A stretch of DNA of 11,835 nt from positions 1 to 11,835 of the forward strand of contig JAFDDL010000061.1 of the NCBI GenBank assembly GCA_019310865.1, written 5' to 3'. The stretch is from Deltaproteobacteria bacterium. GTDB taxonomy: Bacteria; Desulfobacterota; Desulfobacteria; Desulfobacterales; JAFDDL01. Position 1 is the stretch's first letter. Each line of letters opens with the position of its first letter. A program made the translations under genes and the position numbers. This document shows positions 1 to 8,109 of this stretch, one piece after another. Under the pieces are notes generated by a model. The model saw nothing but the letters and a program-made list of their open reading frames with translations. It did no database searches and was not told the origin of the DNA.

Positions 1-1514
1 TCGTCAGACAATCCACTTGATGCTGAAATTTCAATGGATTGCTCCTTGCTGGTCGCCAAATCCTTGGCAGAAACATGAAAAATACCATTGGCATCGATAT
101 CGAACGCCACCTCAATTTGCGGTACGCCGCGTGGGGCCGGTGGAATTCCCACCAGTTCGAATCGGCCGAGGGTCTTGCTATCGGTGGCCATCTCGCGCTC
201 ACCCTGCAGAACATGGATCGATACGGCCGGCTGACTATCGGCGGCCGTCGAAAAGATCTGGCTTTTCTTGGTGGGGATGGTGGTGTTCTTTTCAATCAGC
301 TTGGTCATCACACCACCCAAGGTTTCGATTCCCAGCGACAGCGGTGTCACGTCGAGCAACAGGACGTCTTTGACATCGCCCTGTAACACGCCGCCCTGAA
401 TGCAGGCACCGACGGCAACCACTTCATCCGGATTCACTCCGCGATGGGGCTCCTTGTTGAAAATACTTTTCACGCGTTCCTGGACAGCGGGCATGCGGGT
501 CATGCCACCCACGAGAATGACTTCTTGAATTTCATCGGTCTTCAGCCCGGCATCACGCATGGCCGTCCGACAGGGAATTTCAATTTTCTTCAACAGGTCA
601 CTGACCAATGCCTCCAGCTTGGCCCGGGAAATCTTGATATTTAAATGCTTGGGGCCACTGGCGTCTGCGGTAATGAACGGCAGGTTCACATCGGTTTCCA
701 TGGAGGTGGACAGCTCGATCTTGGCTTTCTCAGCGGCTTCCTTAAGCCGTTGAAGCGCCATCTTGTCGCCCCGGATATCGATCCCCTGGTCCTTTTTGAA
801 TTCATCCGCCAGAAAATCGATGATACGCAGATCAAAGTCCTCACCGCCCAGATGGGTGTCTCCGTTAGTCGATTTTACCTCAAAAACCCCTTCACCAATT
901 TCAAGCACGCTGATGTCAAAGGTACCGCCGCCCAAGTCAAAAACGGCAATTTTTTCATCACTTTTTTTATCCAATCCGTAAGCCAGCGATGCAGCGGTGG
1001 GCTCATTGATGATTCGAAGCACATTGAGGCCGGCAATTTTCCCGGCATCTTTGGTGGCTTGCCGCTGGCTGTCGTTAAAATAAGCCGGTACGGTAATCAC
1101 CGCATCCGTAACCGTTTCGCCCAGGTACTCTTCCGCATATTTTTTAATATGTGCCAGGATGAAGGAGGAAATTTCCGCAGGGCTGTGAAGCTTGTCCTTC
1201 ATTCGGATTCGCACGTCACCATTGGACGCTTCCTCGATTCGATAGGGTAGCACCTTGATATCGTCCTGGACCTGTTTGGACTTGAATTTTCGCCCGATGA
1301 GTCGCTTGACAGCAAAAACCGTATCCTCCGGATTGGTAATGGCCTGGCGTTTTGCGATTTGTCCCACTAGCCGCTCACCGGCATTGGAAATCGCCACCAT
1401 GGAAGGTGTGGTTCTACCCCCTTCAGAGTTGGTGATGACGGTAGGATCGCCACCTTCCATGATCGCTACGCAGGAATTGGTGGTACCGAGGTCGATTCCG
1501 ATTATTTTTGCCAT
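1..1514 (-). CDS. dnaK: Molecular chaperone DnaK (Hsp70), 3' end cut by the window edge
   Basis: ATP-driven Hsp70 chaperone of the cytosol that works with GrpE and DnaJ. I translated 504 codons on the minus strand without a stop or frameshift; the family is about 640 residues, so the end of the substrate-binding domain and the helical lid lie outside the window. Visible motifs are the phosphate-binding IDLGTTNS (7-14), Lys70 in [19 protein letters not shown] (170-180), DLGGGTFD (193-200, with the conserved Thr198), VGGMTRMP (335-342) and the interdomain linker [10 protein letters not shown] (383-392). The start is supported by AGGAGG 8 bp upstream. The gene lies 31 bp after grpE and is surely co-transcribed with it. 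A minor oddity is Cys371 in the GAxIQGG segment, where Ala is usual. Identification is certain. Confidence 0.98.
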   Translation of the reverse strand, partial: MAKIIGIDLGTTNSCVAIMEGGDPTVITNSEGGRTTPSMVAISNAGERLVGQIAKRQAITNPEDTVFAVKRLIGRKFKSKQVQDDIKVLPYRIEEASNGDVRIRMKDKLHSPAEISSFILAHIKKYAEEYLGETVTDAVITVPAYFNDSQRQATKDAGKIAGLNVLRIINEPTAASLAYGLDKKSDEKIAVFDLGGGTFDISVLEIGEGVFEVKSTNGDTHLGGEDFDLRIIDFLADEFKKDQGIDIRGDKMALQRLKEAAEKAKIELSTSMETDVNLPFITADASGPKHLNIKISRAKLEALVSDLLKKIEIPCRTAMRDAGLKTDEIQEVILVGGMTRMPAVQERVKSIFNKEPHRGVNPDEVVAVGACIQGGVLQGDVKDVLLLDVTPLSLGIETLGGVMTKLIEKNTTIPTKKSQIFSTAADSQPAVSIHVLQGEREMATDSKTLGRFELVGIPPAPRGVPQIEVAFDIDANGIFHVSAKDLATSKEQSIEISASSGLSD

Positions 1515-1545
1515 GTTCTTTTCCTCCTATTCATGTATATCTTCG

Positions 1546-2190
1546 CTATCTTAATGAGTTGTCTTTTTTTGTTTCCGTATCGGGTTTGGATGTTTCCGTT
1601 TCCAGCTTACCAGTGGAAACAACCACCATGGACGGCCGAATGAGCCGGTCATGCATGAGATATCCCTTTTGCATTTCGCGTATGACCGTATTTTCCGGTT
1701 TCTCGTCGGAGCCTTCCTGCATGATGGCCTGGTGGAACATCGGATCAAAGGGCTGATCGATTGCATCGATGGCCTTGATATAAAACCGATCAAACATCTT
1801 GAGCAATTCAGTGAGGGTCAGCTTCACCCCCTCCAGCAGACTCGCGTTGGATCCGGCGCTATCATCCGCTGACTCAATGGCCCGTTCCAGATTGTCAACA
1901 ACGGGCAGCATGAGTTTGACGAATTCCTCGTTTGCATATTTTCTCAGTTCCTGAGAATCACGGACGGCGCGTTTCTTATAGTTTTCAAATTCCGCGGAAA
2001 CCCGCAACAGGCGGTCATAATTTTGGCTGGCTTCGGTTTTGGCAGCGTCCAGTTCGTTTTGAAGCGATTCTAAGGGGCCGGTATCTTCTTCATTTTCTTT
2101 AACTTTCGGTTCTTTCTCCTGATTCGCATCGTCATCGACAACCGTCTTTTCGGCGGCTTTGTATTTCTCAATCTTTTCCTTTTTACTCAT
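1546..2190 (-). CDS. grpE: Nucleotide exchange factor GrpE
   Basis: GrpE releases ADP from DnaK and resets the chaperone cycle; it acts as a dimer in the cytosol. The 214-residue protein has the family layout: a charged, poorly conserved N-terminal tail (1-40), a long coiled-coil helix (about 41-100) carrying RVSAEFENYKKR (63-74) and LPVVDNLERA (95-104), then the C-terminal beta domain with FDPMFHQA (148-155), the GYLMHDRLIRPSMVVV stretch (176-191) and a polar tail. Length is normal. A GGGGAG ribosome site lies about 10 bp before the ATG. dnaK follows after 31 bp, so the two form one operon. hrcA, which often precedes grpE, is not here; the upstream neighbour is the SRP RNA gene. Confidence 0.97.
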   Translation of the reverse strand: MSKKEKIEKYKAAEKTVVDDDANQEKEPKVKENEEDTGPLESLQNELDAAKTEASQNYDRLLRVSAEFENYKKRAVRDSQELRKYANEEFVKLMLPVVDNLERAIESADDSAGSNASLLEGVKLTLTELLKMFDRFYIKAIDAIDQPFDPMFHQAIMQEGSDEKPENTVIREMQKGYLMHDRLIRPSMVVVSTGKLETETSKPDTETKKDNSLR

Positions 2191-2291
2191 TCGACAGCGA
2201 TTCTCCCCTCACGTGTTCTTTTTGGTTGTTTTCCCTTCATCGGGATTGATACAGATCGCACCCCTTCCTTGGCCCGCTGAAGTTGAACAAA

Positions 2292-2319
2292 AAAATAAGA
2301 CCAATTGTTTCGATGTCAA
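2292..2319 (-). promoter_or_regulatory. Putative sigma70-type promoter of grpE-dnaK
   Basis: On the minus strand a perfect TTGACA (2319-2314) is followed after 16 bp by TATTTT (2297-2292, 4 of 6 to the -10 consensus). Transcription would start near 2285, giving a leader of about 95 nt before grpE. I found neither a CIRCE inverted repeat nor a convincing sigma32 pair (CTTGAA with CCCCAT at 13-17 bp) in this gap, so heat-shock control is not visible here. The call rests on sequence match only. Confidence 0.45.
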
Positions 2320-2399
2320 GGCGATTGTCCGGGTTCAAAAACAGGATAATGGGTGGGGTGAGATCCATAACAAACTGAATCCGTCCAGAGGAACTCGAT

Positions 2400-2417
2400 G
2401 GGGTGGTTGTGCACCCC
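2400..2417 (-). other. Short perfect hairpin at the 3' end of the SRP RNA
   Basis: Read on the minus strand, GGGGTG-cacaac-CACCCC forms a 6-bp stem with a 6-nt loop. The loop and left arm overlap the 3' strand of SRP helix 1, so this hairpin and helix 1 cannot form together. There is no T-tract after it (ATCGAG follows), so it is not a classical intrinsic terminator. It may be an alternative fold of the precursor or part of 3' processing. A second, weak terminator-like hairpin (CTGGA-cgga-TTCAG, then TTTGTT) lies downstream at 2388-2369. Confidence 0.35.
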
Positions 2418-2653
2418 CCTTTGAGTAAAGCCTGGCAAGACGAAACCATGAGCAAAACCGGGATCGATCCACGACACAGCCTGAATCACTTATCGCTGCT
2501 TCCTCCCGGACCTGACGAGGTTCGTGACCGCCTGTTGCGTGGCGGCCGGTCCGTATGGTTTCATAACCAGGTAACACCCGACGGGGGGAATTCAGCCCCG
2601 CATAAAGCGGATTTCGGGTACAGGGCACCGCTGGCTCCCCGCCTAGCACAACC
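2404..2653 (-). ncRNA. ffs: Signal recognition particle RNA, large type with Alu domain
   Basis: SRP RNA binds Ffh and carries ribosomes making membrane proteins to FtsY. The minus strand holds the S-domain signature GTCAGGTCC-GGGA-GGAAGCAGC (2516-2495) with a GNRA-type tetraloop at 2507-2504. It also holds an Alu domain like that of Bacillus scRNA: TGCTAGGCGGGGAG, AGCGGTGCCCTGTACC and GAAATCCGC (within about 2648-2607). Helix 1 closes the molecule by a perfect 8-bp pairing of GGTTGTGC (2653-2646) with GCACAACC (2411-2404). Helix 5 is supported by ATGAAACCAT (2564-2555) pairing with ATGGTTTCGT (2449-2440) over 10 bp, and by CCTGG pairing with CCAGG just outside it. The length of about 250 nt fits the large bacterial type (Bacillus about 270), not the roughly 110-nt 4.5S form of gammaproteobacteria. 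The exact ends are inferred from helix 1. Open reading frames across this stretch are shadows. Confidence 0.93.
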
Positions 2654-2662
2654 AGGCTTTCC

Positions 2663-2691
2663 TCTATAGTCGAATGGGCTTATCATTTCAA
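2663..2691 (-). promoter_or_regulatory. Promoter of the SRP RNA
   Basis: On the minus strand TTGAAA (2691-2686, 5 of 6) is followed after exactly 17 bp by TATAGA (2668-2663, 4 of 6). The expected start is near 2657, a few nucleotides before the first base of helix 1, which fits a short 5' extension trimmed from the precursor. Position, spacing and the lack of any coding gene upstream on this strand support it. Confidence 0.6.
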
Positions 2692-2710
2692 GGTAAAATA
2701 AATGATTTTG

Positions 2711-2739
2711 TTGACTCTGTTCACCAGCTGGCTTAATTT
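2711..2739 (+). promoter_or_regulatory. Possible tilS promoter, divergent from the SRP RNA promoter
   Basis: TTGACT (2711-2716, 5 of 6) is followed after 17 bp by TAATTT (2734-2739, a weak -10 of 3 of 6) in the AT-rich gap. A start near 2746 would leave room only for tilS starts at 2769 or later. The weak -10 keeps confidence low. Confidence 0.3.
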
Positions 2740-2741
2740 TT

Positions 2742-2754
2742 TCAAATTATTTGA
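2742..2754. repeat. 13-bp palindrome at the expected tilS start site
   Basis: TCAAAT-t-ATTTGA is a perfect inverted repeat with a one-base centre. It covers the predicted transcription start for tilS, where a repressor could bind. It is not followed by a T-tract on the plus strand, so a terminator role is unlikely. No known regulator site is matched with confidence, and a short AT-rich palindrome can arise by chance. Confidence 0.35.
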
Positions 2755-2768
2755 GAATAAGTGATTCA

Positions 2769-4262
2769 ATGAGCGTTCATCCAAAAAGAAACCCCATGAT
2801 CGGTCACCCCTTTATAGAAAAGGTGGCGGACACCATTGGCAAGTGGGGAATGCTTCAAACCGGAGATTCCATTCTAGTGGCAACCTCCGGAGGGCCGGAC
2901 TCGGTGGCCATGCTCCATGGGCTCATGGCTCTGGCCTCGGACCATCAGTGGCGAATCGGCGTTGCACACCTCAATCACGGGCTGCGGCCCGGCAATGCGC
3001 AGCGCGATGAATCTTTTGTAATTAAGCTGGCTCAAAACTTGAAACTGCCCTTTTTTACCGAAACTGCAGATGTAGAGGCTTTCAAACACCGCCATCGGCT
3101 TTCCCTGGAAGAAGCTGCACGGAACGTACGCCATCGGTTTCTGGGCCAGGTCGCCCGGCAAAACGGTTTTTCAATAATCGCATTGGGGCATCACGCGGAC
3201 GACAATGCCGAACAGATCCTCCTGAACCTGATACGCGGCAGCGGATTGACCGGCCTTGCCGGTATACCGCCGGTCAGGACGATTCCGGTAGAAAACACTC
3301 GCCCCCTGCAAATTGTCCGACCGCTCATGGAGGTGACCAAGGCGAATATTGTTGGGTTTTTGTCGGATTTCCACCTCGCCTGTGTCATCGATGAAACCAA
3401 TACGGACTTTAAATTTCGTCGCAATCGAATACGCCATGAACTGCTTCCGATGCTCCGGGACAATTACAATCCGAATATCATTAACACCATCAACCGCTTG
3501 GCGTCGGTAATCCGAACCGATAATGCGTGGACCGACCAGGAGGCCTGCCGGCAGATGGCGAATGCAACCCTGGACCAGACAGTGGATCGGATCATTTTGG
3601 CCATTGGCCCGATGCAAAAAATGCCCATCGGTCTGCAACATCGGATATTTAGATCCGCCATTCGGGCCGTGAAACAAAATTTGCGACGAATTTCCAATCG
3701 TCATATTCTGGACCTTGCCACCCTGGTCCGTCATGGCCCCGAATTGGGGCAACTGCATCTTCCCGATAATATCAGGGCCACCCGGGAACATGACCGACTG
3801 ACCATCTCCCGGGAAAAAATTTCCCTTCGGAAACAAGCCGCCCGCCAACCCGGAGCAAAATCCTTTGAGTATGTACTGAAAAGGCCGGGGGAAGTGTTCA
3901 TCAAAGCCATCGGCATGAAACTTCAGGCAATCGAACAATCGGCAAAGCCTTTGCCCGATTTCCGTAAAGCTGGACATTCGGTGGCCTTTTTTGATATGGA
4001 TAGCTTAGAATTTCCGTTAACGATACGAAACGTTCGGCCTGGAGACAGATTTCAACCACTGGGCATGACCGGTACTCAGAAGGTAAAAAAATTGTTTATT
4101 GACCGTAAAATCCCTCGGACCCAGCGCAGCCGTTGCCCAATCGTAATGAGCCGGGGACAGATTATCTGGGTGGCCGGACATCGGATTGCCGATCCGGTTA
4201 AAGTCACTGACATGACACGACGAATTTTGGCAGTGACATTAAACTTGCCTAATTCACAATGA
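2769..4262 (+). CDS. tilS: tRNA(Ile)-lysidine synthetase TilS
   Basis: TilS uses ATP to attach lysine to the wobble cytidine of the CAU anticodon of a tRNA-Ile, so that it reads AUA and is charged with Ile. Counting from the ATG at 2769 (497 residues), the PP-loop SGGPDS is at 40-45. It is followed by HLNHGLRPG (67-75), LSLEEAARNVRHRF, GHHADDNAEQ (141-150), the RGSGLTGLAG segment and DFKFRRNRIRHELLP. The C-terminal TilS domain starts near 419 with RNVRPGDRFQPLGM and KVKKLFIDRKIPR. The start is uncertain: TTG 2751, ATG 2769 and ATG 2796 are all in frame and none has a good ribosome site. The family's usual spacing before the PP-loop favours 2769 or 2796. It diverges from the SRP RNA gene and leads the plus-strand gene run. 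Confidence 0.95.
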   Translation: MSVHPKRNPMIGHPFIEKVADTIGKWGMLQTGDSILVATSGGPDSVAMLHGLMALASDHQWRIGVAHLNHGLRPGNAQRDESFVIKLAQNLKLPFFTETADVEAFKHRHRLSLEEAARNVRHRFLGQVARQNGFSIIALGHHADDNAEQILLNLIRGSGLTGLAGIPPVRTIPVENTRPLQIVRPLMEVTKANIVGFLSDFHLACVIDETNTDFKFRRNRIRHELLPMLRDNYNPNIINTINRLASVIRTDNAWTDQEACRQMANATLDQTVDRIILAIGPMQKMPIGLQHRIFRSAIRAVKQNLRRISNRHILDLATLVRHGPELGQLHLPDNIRATREHDRLTISREKISLRKQAARQPGAKSFEYVLKRPGEVFIKAIGMKLQAIEQSAKPLPDFRKAGHSVAFFDMDSLEFPLTIRNVRPGDRFQPLGMTGTQKVKKLFIDRKIPRTQRSRCPIVMSRGQIIWVAGHRIADPVKVTDMTRRILAVTLNLPNSQ

Positions 4263-4366
4263 TGATTACCATTATCTATTGGTCATCGGTCACCGGCATT
4301 TCCGAATGGTCATAAAATGTATGGATGGTAACAGGTTGCGATGATATCTACCCGACACACCCTTTC

Positions 4367-4374
4367 AAGGAGGT
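4367..4374 (+). promoter_or_regulatory. Strong ribosome binding site that decides the TTG start of ftsH
   Basis: AAGGAGGT is a full match to the anti-Shine-Dalgarno sequence and sits 8 bp before TTG at 4383. No ATG or GTG competes at that spacing, so the rare start codon is well supported. The 120-bp gap between tilS and ftsH (4263-4382) also holds TAAAAT at 4313-4318 as a possible -10. I see no fitting -35 there, so a separate ftsH promoter is unproven. Confidence 0.75.
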
Positions 4375-4382
4375 AACTTCAT

Positions 4383-6284
4383 TTGAACCCGTTTTACAAA
4401 AACCTGGCATTGTGGTTGGTCATCACGCTGATGATGATCATGCTCTATAATTTATTCAATCAGCAGCATCTGGGCGAATCAAGCATGGCTTACACGGAAT
4501 TTCTGGCCATGGTGGAAGATGAACGCATCGCTCAGGTGGTCATCCAGGGCCAGGAGCTTCTGGTGGAGGACATGAATCGACAACAGTTTAAAGTCTATGC
4601 CCCACAAGATGCGGATCTGATCAAAATCCTTCGTGGAAAAGGTGTCGTCATTCAGGCAAAACCGCCTGCCGAATCCCCTTGGTACATGTCACTGCTGGTA
4701 TCTTGGTTCCCCATGATTGTATTGATCGGTGTCTGGATATTTTTCATGCGCCAGATGCAATCCGGAGGTGGCAAAGCCATGTCTTTCGGGAAAAGTCGCG
4801 CCAGGCTCATGGGCGACCAGTTGGAAAAGGTGACATTTGCAGACGTGGCCGGCATCGATGAGGCCAAGGAAGAACTCCAGGAGATTGTCGAATTTCTTAA
4901 AGATCCCAAAAAATTCACACGCCTGGGCGGTCGAATTCCCAAGGGGGTCTTGCTAACCGGTCCACCGGGAACCGGTAAAACACTGCTGGGACGGGCGATT
5001 GCCGGTGAAGCCGATGTGCCGTTTTTCAGCATCAGCGGATCGGATTTTGTCGAAATGTTTGTGGGGGTGGGTGCCTCCCGCGTTCGCGATCTTTTCAACC
5101 AGGGAAAGAAAAACGCACCCTGCATCATCTTCATTGATGAAATCGATGCGGTGGGACGTCACCGGGGTGCCGGTCTGGGAGGCGGACATGATGAACGGGA
5201 GCAAACCCTGAATCAGCTTTTGGTGGAAATGGACGGTTTCGAGTCGAACGAAGGTGTTATTCTCATCTCCGCAACAAACCGACCGGATGTGCTGGATCCG
5301 GCGTTGCTCCGACCCGGCCGATTTGACCGCCAGGTGGTGGTCTCTCTGCCGGATATCCGTGGCCGGGAACTGATCCTGAAAGTGCATATGCGCAAAACCC
5401 CCATTGCAAAAGATGTAGATCGAAAGGTGCTGGCCAGGGGCACCCCGGGATTTTCAGGCGCGGATCTGGAAAACCTGGTCAATGAGGCTGCCTTGCTGGG
5501 GGCCAAACGGAATAAAGAAAAAGTCGACATGATAGACTTTGAAGACGCCAAGGACAAGGTGTATATGGGCCTTGAGCGAAAATCAAAAGTCATCAAAGAG
5601 GAAGACCGAAGGACAACCGCATATCATGAAGGGGGACACGCATTGGCGGCCGTGTTCCTCAAGGGAATCGATCCGATCAATAAGATTACGATTATTCCCC
5701 GGGGCCATGCCGCAGGCGTCACCTGGCTGTTGCCTGAAGAGCGAGATTTCCTGTTTAAGGATCAACTGGAAAACCAGCTATCTTTCATGTACGGCGGCCG
5801 GGTAGCAGAAGAACTGGTTTTCAATCGCATCAGCACCGGCGCCAGCGATGATATCAAACGGGCCACGGCGTTGGCCCAAAAAATGGTAAGAACCTGGGGA
5901 ATGAGTGACGTTCTGGGCCCGCTGTCCTATGACCAGGGTGAAGAGCAAATCTTTCTTGGGCGGGAAATTTCCCAGCACCGGGATTATTCGGAATCCACGG
6001 CCCAGAAAATTGACGATGAAATCAACCGACTCATCGACAGCGCTTATAAACGGGCCCAAACTGCGCTCAAGGAAAACATCGACATTCTTCACAAACTCGC
6101 AGAAGTGCTTCTGGAAAAAGAGACGGTCACGGGTAAGGAGTTGAATGAGATGATCCAGACCTTGAAACCTGATTTGGATTTACCAAATGTGGTTATACCC
6201 GACGAAGACCCGTCGGAAGATCAATCGGGCGGTCCAGCGGACACGGACTCGGACGATCACAAGGACGCGGCAAAATCGGAATGA
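4383..6284 (+). CDS. ftsH: ATP-dependent zinc metalloprotease FtsH
   Basis: Membrane-anchored AAA+ protease that degrades misassembled membrane proteins and selected cytosolic regulators; it works as a hexamer. The 633 residues show two membrane segments (about 8-25 and 101-123) flanking a periplasmic domain of about 75 residues. The AAA module has Walker A GPPGTGKT (193-200), the pore motif FVG (226-228), Walker B IIFIDE (248-253) and the second region of homology [18 protein letters not shown] (299-316). The protease domain has the zinc site HEGGH (415-419) and STGASDDIK (484-492), with Asp490 as the likely third ligand. HEGGH keeps the required His-Glu-His, but Gly replaces the usual Ala or Ser. 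The tail (607-629) is acidic. Translation starts at TTG behind a perfect ribosome site. The stop overlaps the folP start (ATGA), which implies translational coupling. Confidence 0.98.
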   Translation: MNPFYKNLALWLVITLMMIMLYNLFNQQHLGESSMAYTEFLAMVEDERIAQVVIQGQELLVEDMNRQQFKVYAPQDADLIKILRGKGVVIQAKPPAESPWYMSLLVSWFPMIVLIGVWIFFMRQMQSGGGKAMSFGKSRARLMGDQLEKVTFADVAGIDEAKEELQEIVEFLKDPKKFTRLGGRIPKGVLLTGPPGTGKTLLGRAIAGEADVPFFSISGSDFVEMFVGVGASRVRDLFNQGKKNAPCIIFIDEIDAVGRHRGAGLGGGHDEREQTLNQLLVEMDGFESNEGVILISATNRPDVLDPALLRPGRFDRQVVVSLPDIRGRELILKVHMRKTPIAKDVDRKVLARGTPGFSGADLENLVNEAALLGAKRNKEKVDMIDFEDAKDKVYMGLERKSKVIKEEDRRTTAYHEGGHALAAVFLKGIDPINKITIIPRGHAAGVTWLLPEERDFLFKDQLENQLSFMYGGRVAEELVFNRISTGASDDIKRATALAQKMVRTWGMSDVLGPLSYDQGEEQIFLGREISQHRDYSESTAQKIDDEINRLIDSAYKRAQTALKENIDILHKLAEVLLEKETVTGKELNEMIQTLKPDLDLPNVVIPDEDPSEDQSGGPADTDSDDHKDAAKSE

Positions 6285-7162
6285 TCACACACGAGATGTG
6301 TTGGGGCAATCACCGCCTCGATTTTAACAATCGCACCTTGGTGATGGGTGTGCTCAATGTCACGCCGGACTCTTTTTCTGATGGTGGCCGCTTCTTTTCC
6401 CCTGAAGATGCCATTGCCCAGGGTGAGAAAATGGCAGCAGACGGTGCCGACATCCTGGATATCGGCGGCGAATCAACCCGCCCCTTTTCCGATCCGGTAA
6501 ACGCAGATGAGGAGATTCACCGCGTGGTGCCGGTTATCAAAACCCTCGCAAAGCGCGTGAAAATCCCCATTTCCATTGACACCACAAAGGCCGCGACGGC
6601 ACGGAGTGCAATCGCAGCCGGTGCCGCCATTATCAACGATGTGGGGGCCCTGAAACGCGATCCACATATCGCCGACGTTGCAGCCGAAGCCGGCGTGCCG
6701 GTCATTCTCATGCACATGAAAGAAACGCCCCGGACCATGCAGGTCGCCCCAGTTTACGATGATCTGATAACTGAAATCAGCGACTTTCTGCAGCAAGCAG
6801 CCGACCGTGCCGTTCGGAAAGGAATTTCCCACTCCAAAATCATCATCGATCCGGGTATCGGGTTCGGTAAGACACTCACACACAATTGTCACCTGCTTCG
6901 GAATCTGACGGCATTTGGTTCCATGGGCTATCCGATCCTGATCGGCACCTCCCGGAAAAGATTCCTCAGGGATCTGATCAAGGACGGGGATCTATCGGAC
7001 AGTTCCCCTGCGCTTCAATCGGTTGAAACGGCTACCCATGCATCCGTGGCCGCGGCAGCCATGAACGGAGCACACATTGTCCGGGTTCATGATGTGGCCG
7101 GGGCACGCGTCACGCTGACAATTATCGATGCAATTAACTATGGGCCATTGGGTAAGGCTTAG
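6281..7162 (+). CDS. folP: Dihydropteroate synthase FolP
   Basis: Joins dihydropterin pyrophosphate with p-aminobenzoate in folate synthesis; this is the sulfonamide target. The 293-residue TIM-barrel protein shows NVTPDSFSDGG (26-36), GGESTRP (62-68), IIND (117-120), DPGIGFGK (190-197), GTSRKRF (222-228, with the conserved Lys226) and RVHDV (268-272), all expected for DHPS. In the loop after ESTRP the residue is Phe69, where Gly is common in the family (RPGA or RPGS). This loop helps hold p-aminobenzoate, but an effect on sulfonamide binding is only a guess. The ATG overlaps the ftsH stop by 4 bp, and the next gene begins 9 bp after the stop, so the gene is in the middle of an operon. Confidence 0.97.
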   Translation: MITHEMCWGNHRLDFNNRTLVMGVLNVTPDSFSDGGRFFSPEDAIAQGEKMAADGADILDIGGESTRPFSDPVNADEEIHRVVPVIKTLAKRVKIPISIDTTKAATARSAIAAGAAIINDVGALKRDPHIADVAAEAGVPVILMHMKETPRTMQVAPVYDDLITEISDFLQQAADRAVRKGISHSKIIIDPGIGFGKTLTHNCHLLRNLTAFGSMGYPILIGTSRKRFLRDLIKDGDLSDSSPALQSVETATHASVAAAAMNGAHIVRVHDVAGARVTLTIIDAINYGPLGKA

Positions 7163-7171
7163 GGTATCATA

Positions 7172-8089
7172 TTGGTAAAACAACGATCATATTTCTGGCT
7201 GCTGGGCCTAATCTGCCTGGTGGGGGCCATCGCCGTTTTTTACTGGGCCGGCAAGTCGGATATTGAAACAGATGTGATTATCCCTATTGAAGTTAAACAG
7301 TTACCTCGGAATTATATCATCACCAGCCCCCCGTTAAAAGAACTTGAGGTTCGAGTGGTCGGCGATGAATCAGCAATCGAATCCCTTTCCGAGCGACAAC
7401 CGACATACACCTTGAATCTGTCTCAGGCCGAGCCCGGCTTACTCACCCTGCCCATCAGCATGAAGCAACTGCCGATTCCGGATGATATCCTGGTAGTTTA
7501 CATCAACCCAACATCGGTCACCTTTCGTATTGAGAACCGAATGACCAAAACCGTTCAAGTTGACGTGGCCATCTCCGGAAATGCCGCACCAGGATACCAG
7601 GTTGTCGGCACGGAGACCCATCCCACAAAAATAAGCTTAAGTGGTCCTGAAAAACGCTTGGTCGAACTTGATCGCATTTCCACACAACCCGTGGCATTGA
7701 ATGATGCATCCGAATCATTCAAAAAAGAAATCGCCCTGGATCTGCCCGAAAGCATTGAGATTGTATCCGGAACCGGATTGGTTGTGGCAGCCGTTCAAAT
7801 TGAAGAGCGGATAACCGCACGCGAGTTCCTGAAAATTCCGGTGGCAGGTATCAATACGAAGCATGTGCATCACATCACCCCCCAACACATTGATCTATCC
7901 GTGAGCGGTTCGGAAAAGACCCTGACACATTTATCCGCCAAAACCGACATTCAAGTTTCTGTTGATTTGAAAGACCTGAAACCCGGCGTCTATGCGAGAC
8001 GGGCCGAGATTCACCTCCCGATCGGCACCACGCTGGTGGGGGCAAAGCCGGAAGTGTTTACCGTGGCCATCGACTCAAAAATACAATAA
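7172..8089 (+). CDS. YbbR/CdaR-like membrane-anchored protein
   Basis: The 305-residue protein has one N-terminal membrane segment (about 7-26, WLLGLICLVGAIAVFYW). This is followed by an extracytoplasmic part made of repeated beta-rich YbbR-type units; characteristic stretches are LPRNYIITSPPLKELEVRVVG, APGYQVVGTETHPTKISLSGPEKRL and the later GVYARRAEIHLPIG. In many bacteria this protein (CdaR) is encoded next to the diadenylate cyclase CdaA and modulates its c-di-AMP output. Here the preceding gene is folP, and no cyclase is encoded anywhere in the window, so the role is open. The start is TTG at 7172 with only a weak AGGG ribosome site, 9 bp after folP; no early ATG is available in frame. 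coaX follows after 20 bp, so it is probably co-transcribed with both neighbours. The family call is confident; the function is not. Confidence 0.85.
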   Translation: MVKQRSYFWLLGLICLVGAIAVFYWAGKSDIETDVIIPIEVKQLPRNYIITSPPLKELEVRVVGDESAIESLSERQPTYTLNLSQAEPGLLTLPISMKQLPIPDDILVVYINPTSVTFRIENRMTKTVQVDVAISGNAAPGYQVVGTETHPTKISLSGPEKRLVELDRISTQPVALNDASESFKKEIALDLPESIEIVSGTGLVVAAVQIEERITAREFLKIPVAGINTKHVHHITPQHIDLSVSGSEKTLTHLSAKTDIQVSVDLKDLKPGVYARRAEIHLPIGTTLVGAKPEVFTVAIDSKIQ

Positions 8090-8109
8090 GGAAAGCGAAA
8101 GGACCCTCG

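Noticed and set aside
39..1250. Several plus-strand open frames at the left edge
   Set aside because: All lie antisense to dnaK, which reads without interruption from 1514 to the window edge.
2330..2360. GGGTTCAAAA resembling a tRNA T-loop
   Set aside because: No matching stem, anticodon arm or acceptor stem around it.
2395..2450. CCCCAT as a sigma32 -10 element for grpE
   Set aside because: The only -35-like CTTTAC is 21 bp away, beyond the 13-17 bp range, and the site lies at the SRP RNA 3' end.
2335..2669. Overlapping open frames on both strands (about 90-104 codons) between grpE and tilS
   Set aside because: They lie across the SRP RNA, whose conserved motifs and long-range pairings explain the sequence; no ribosome sites or protein motifs support them.
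3171..3977. Long open frame of 268 codons antisense to tilS
   Set aside because: tilS has full family motifs in the other strand; the antisense frame shows no recognisable domain and fits codon-bias shadowing.
4281..4313. Three copies of GGTCA(T/C) in the tilS-ftsH gap
   Set aside because: Six-base units with irregular spacing (7 and 20 bp); too short and uneven to claim as operator repeats.
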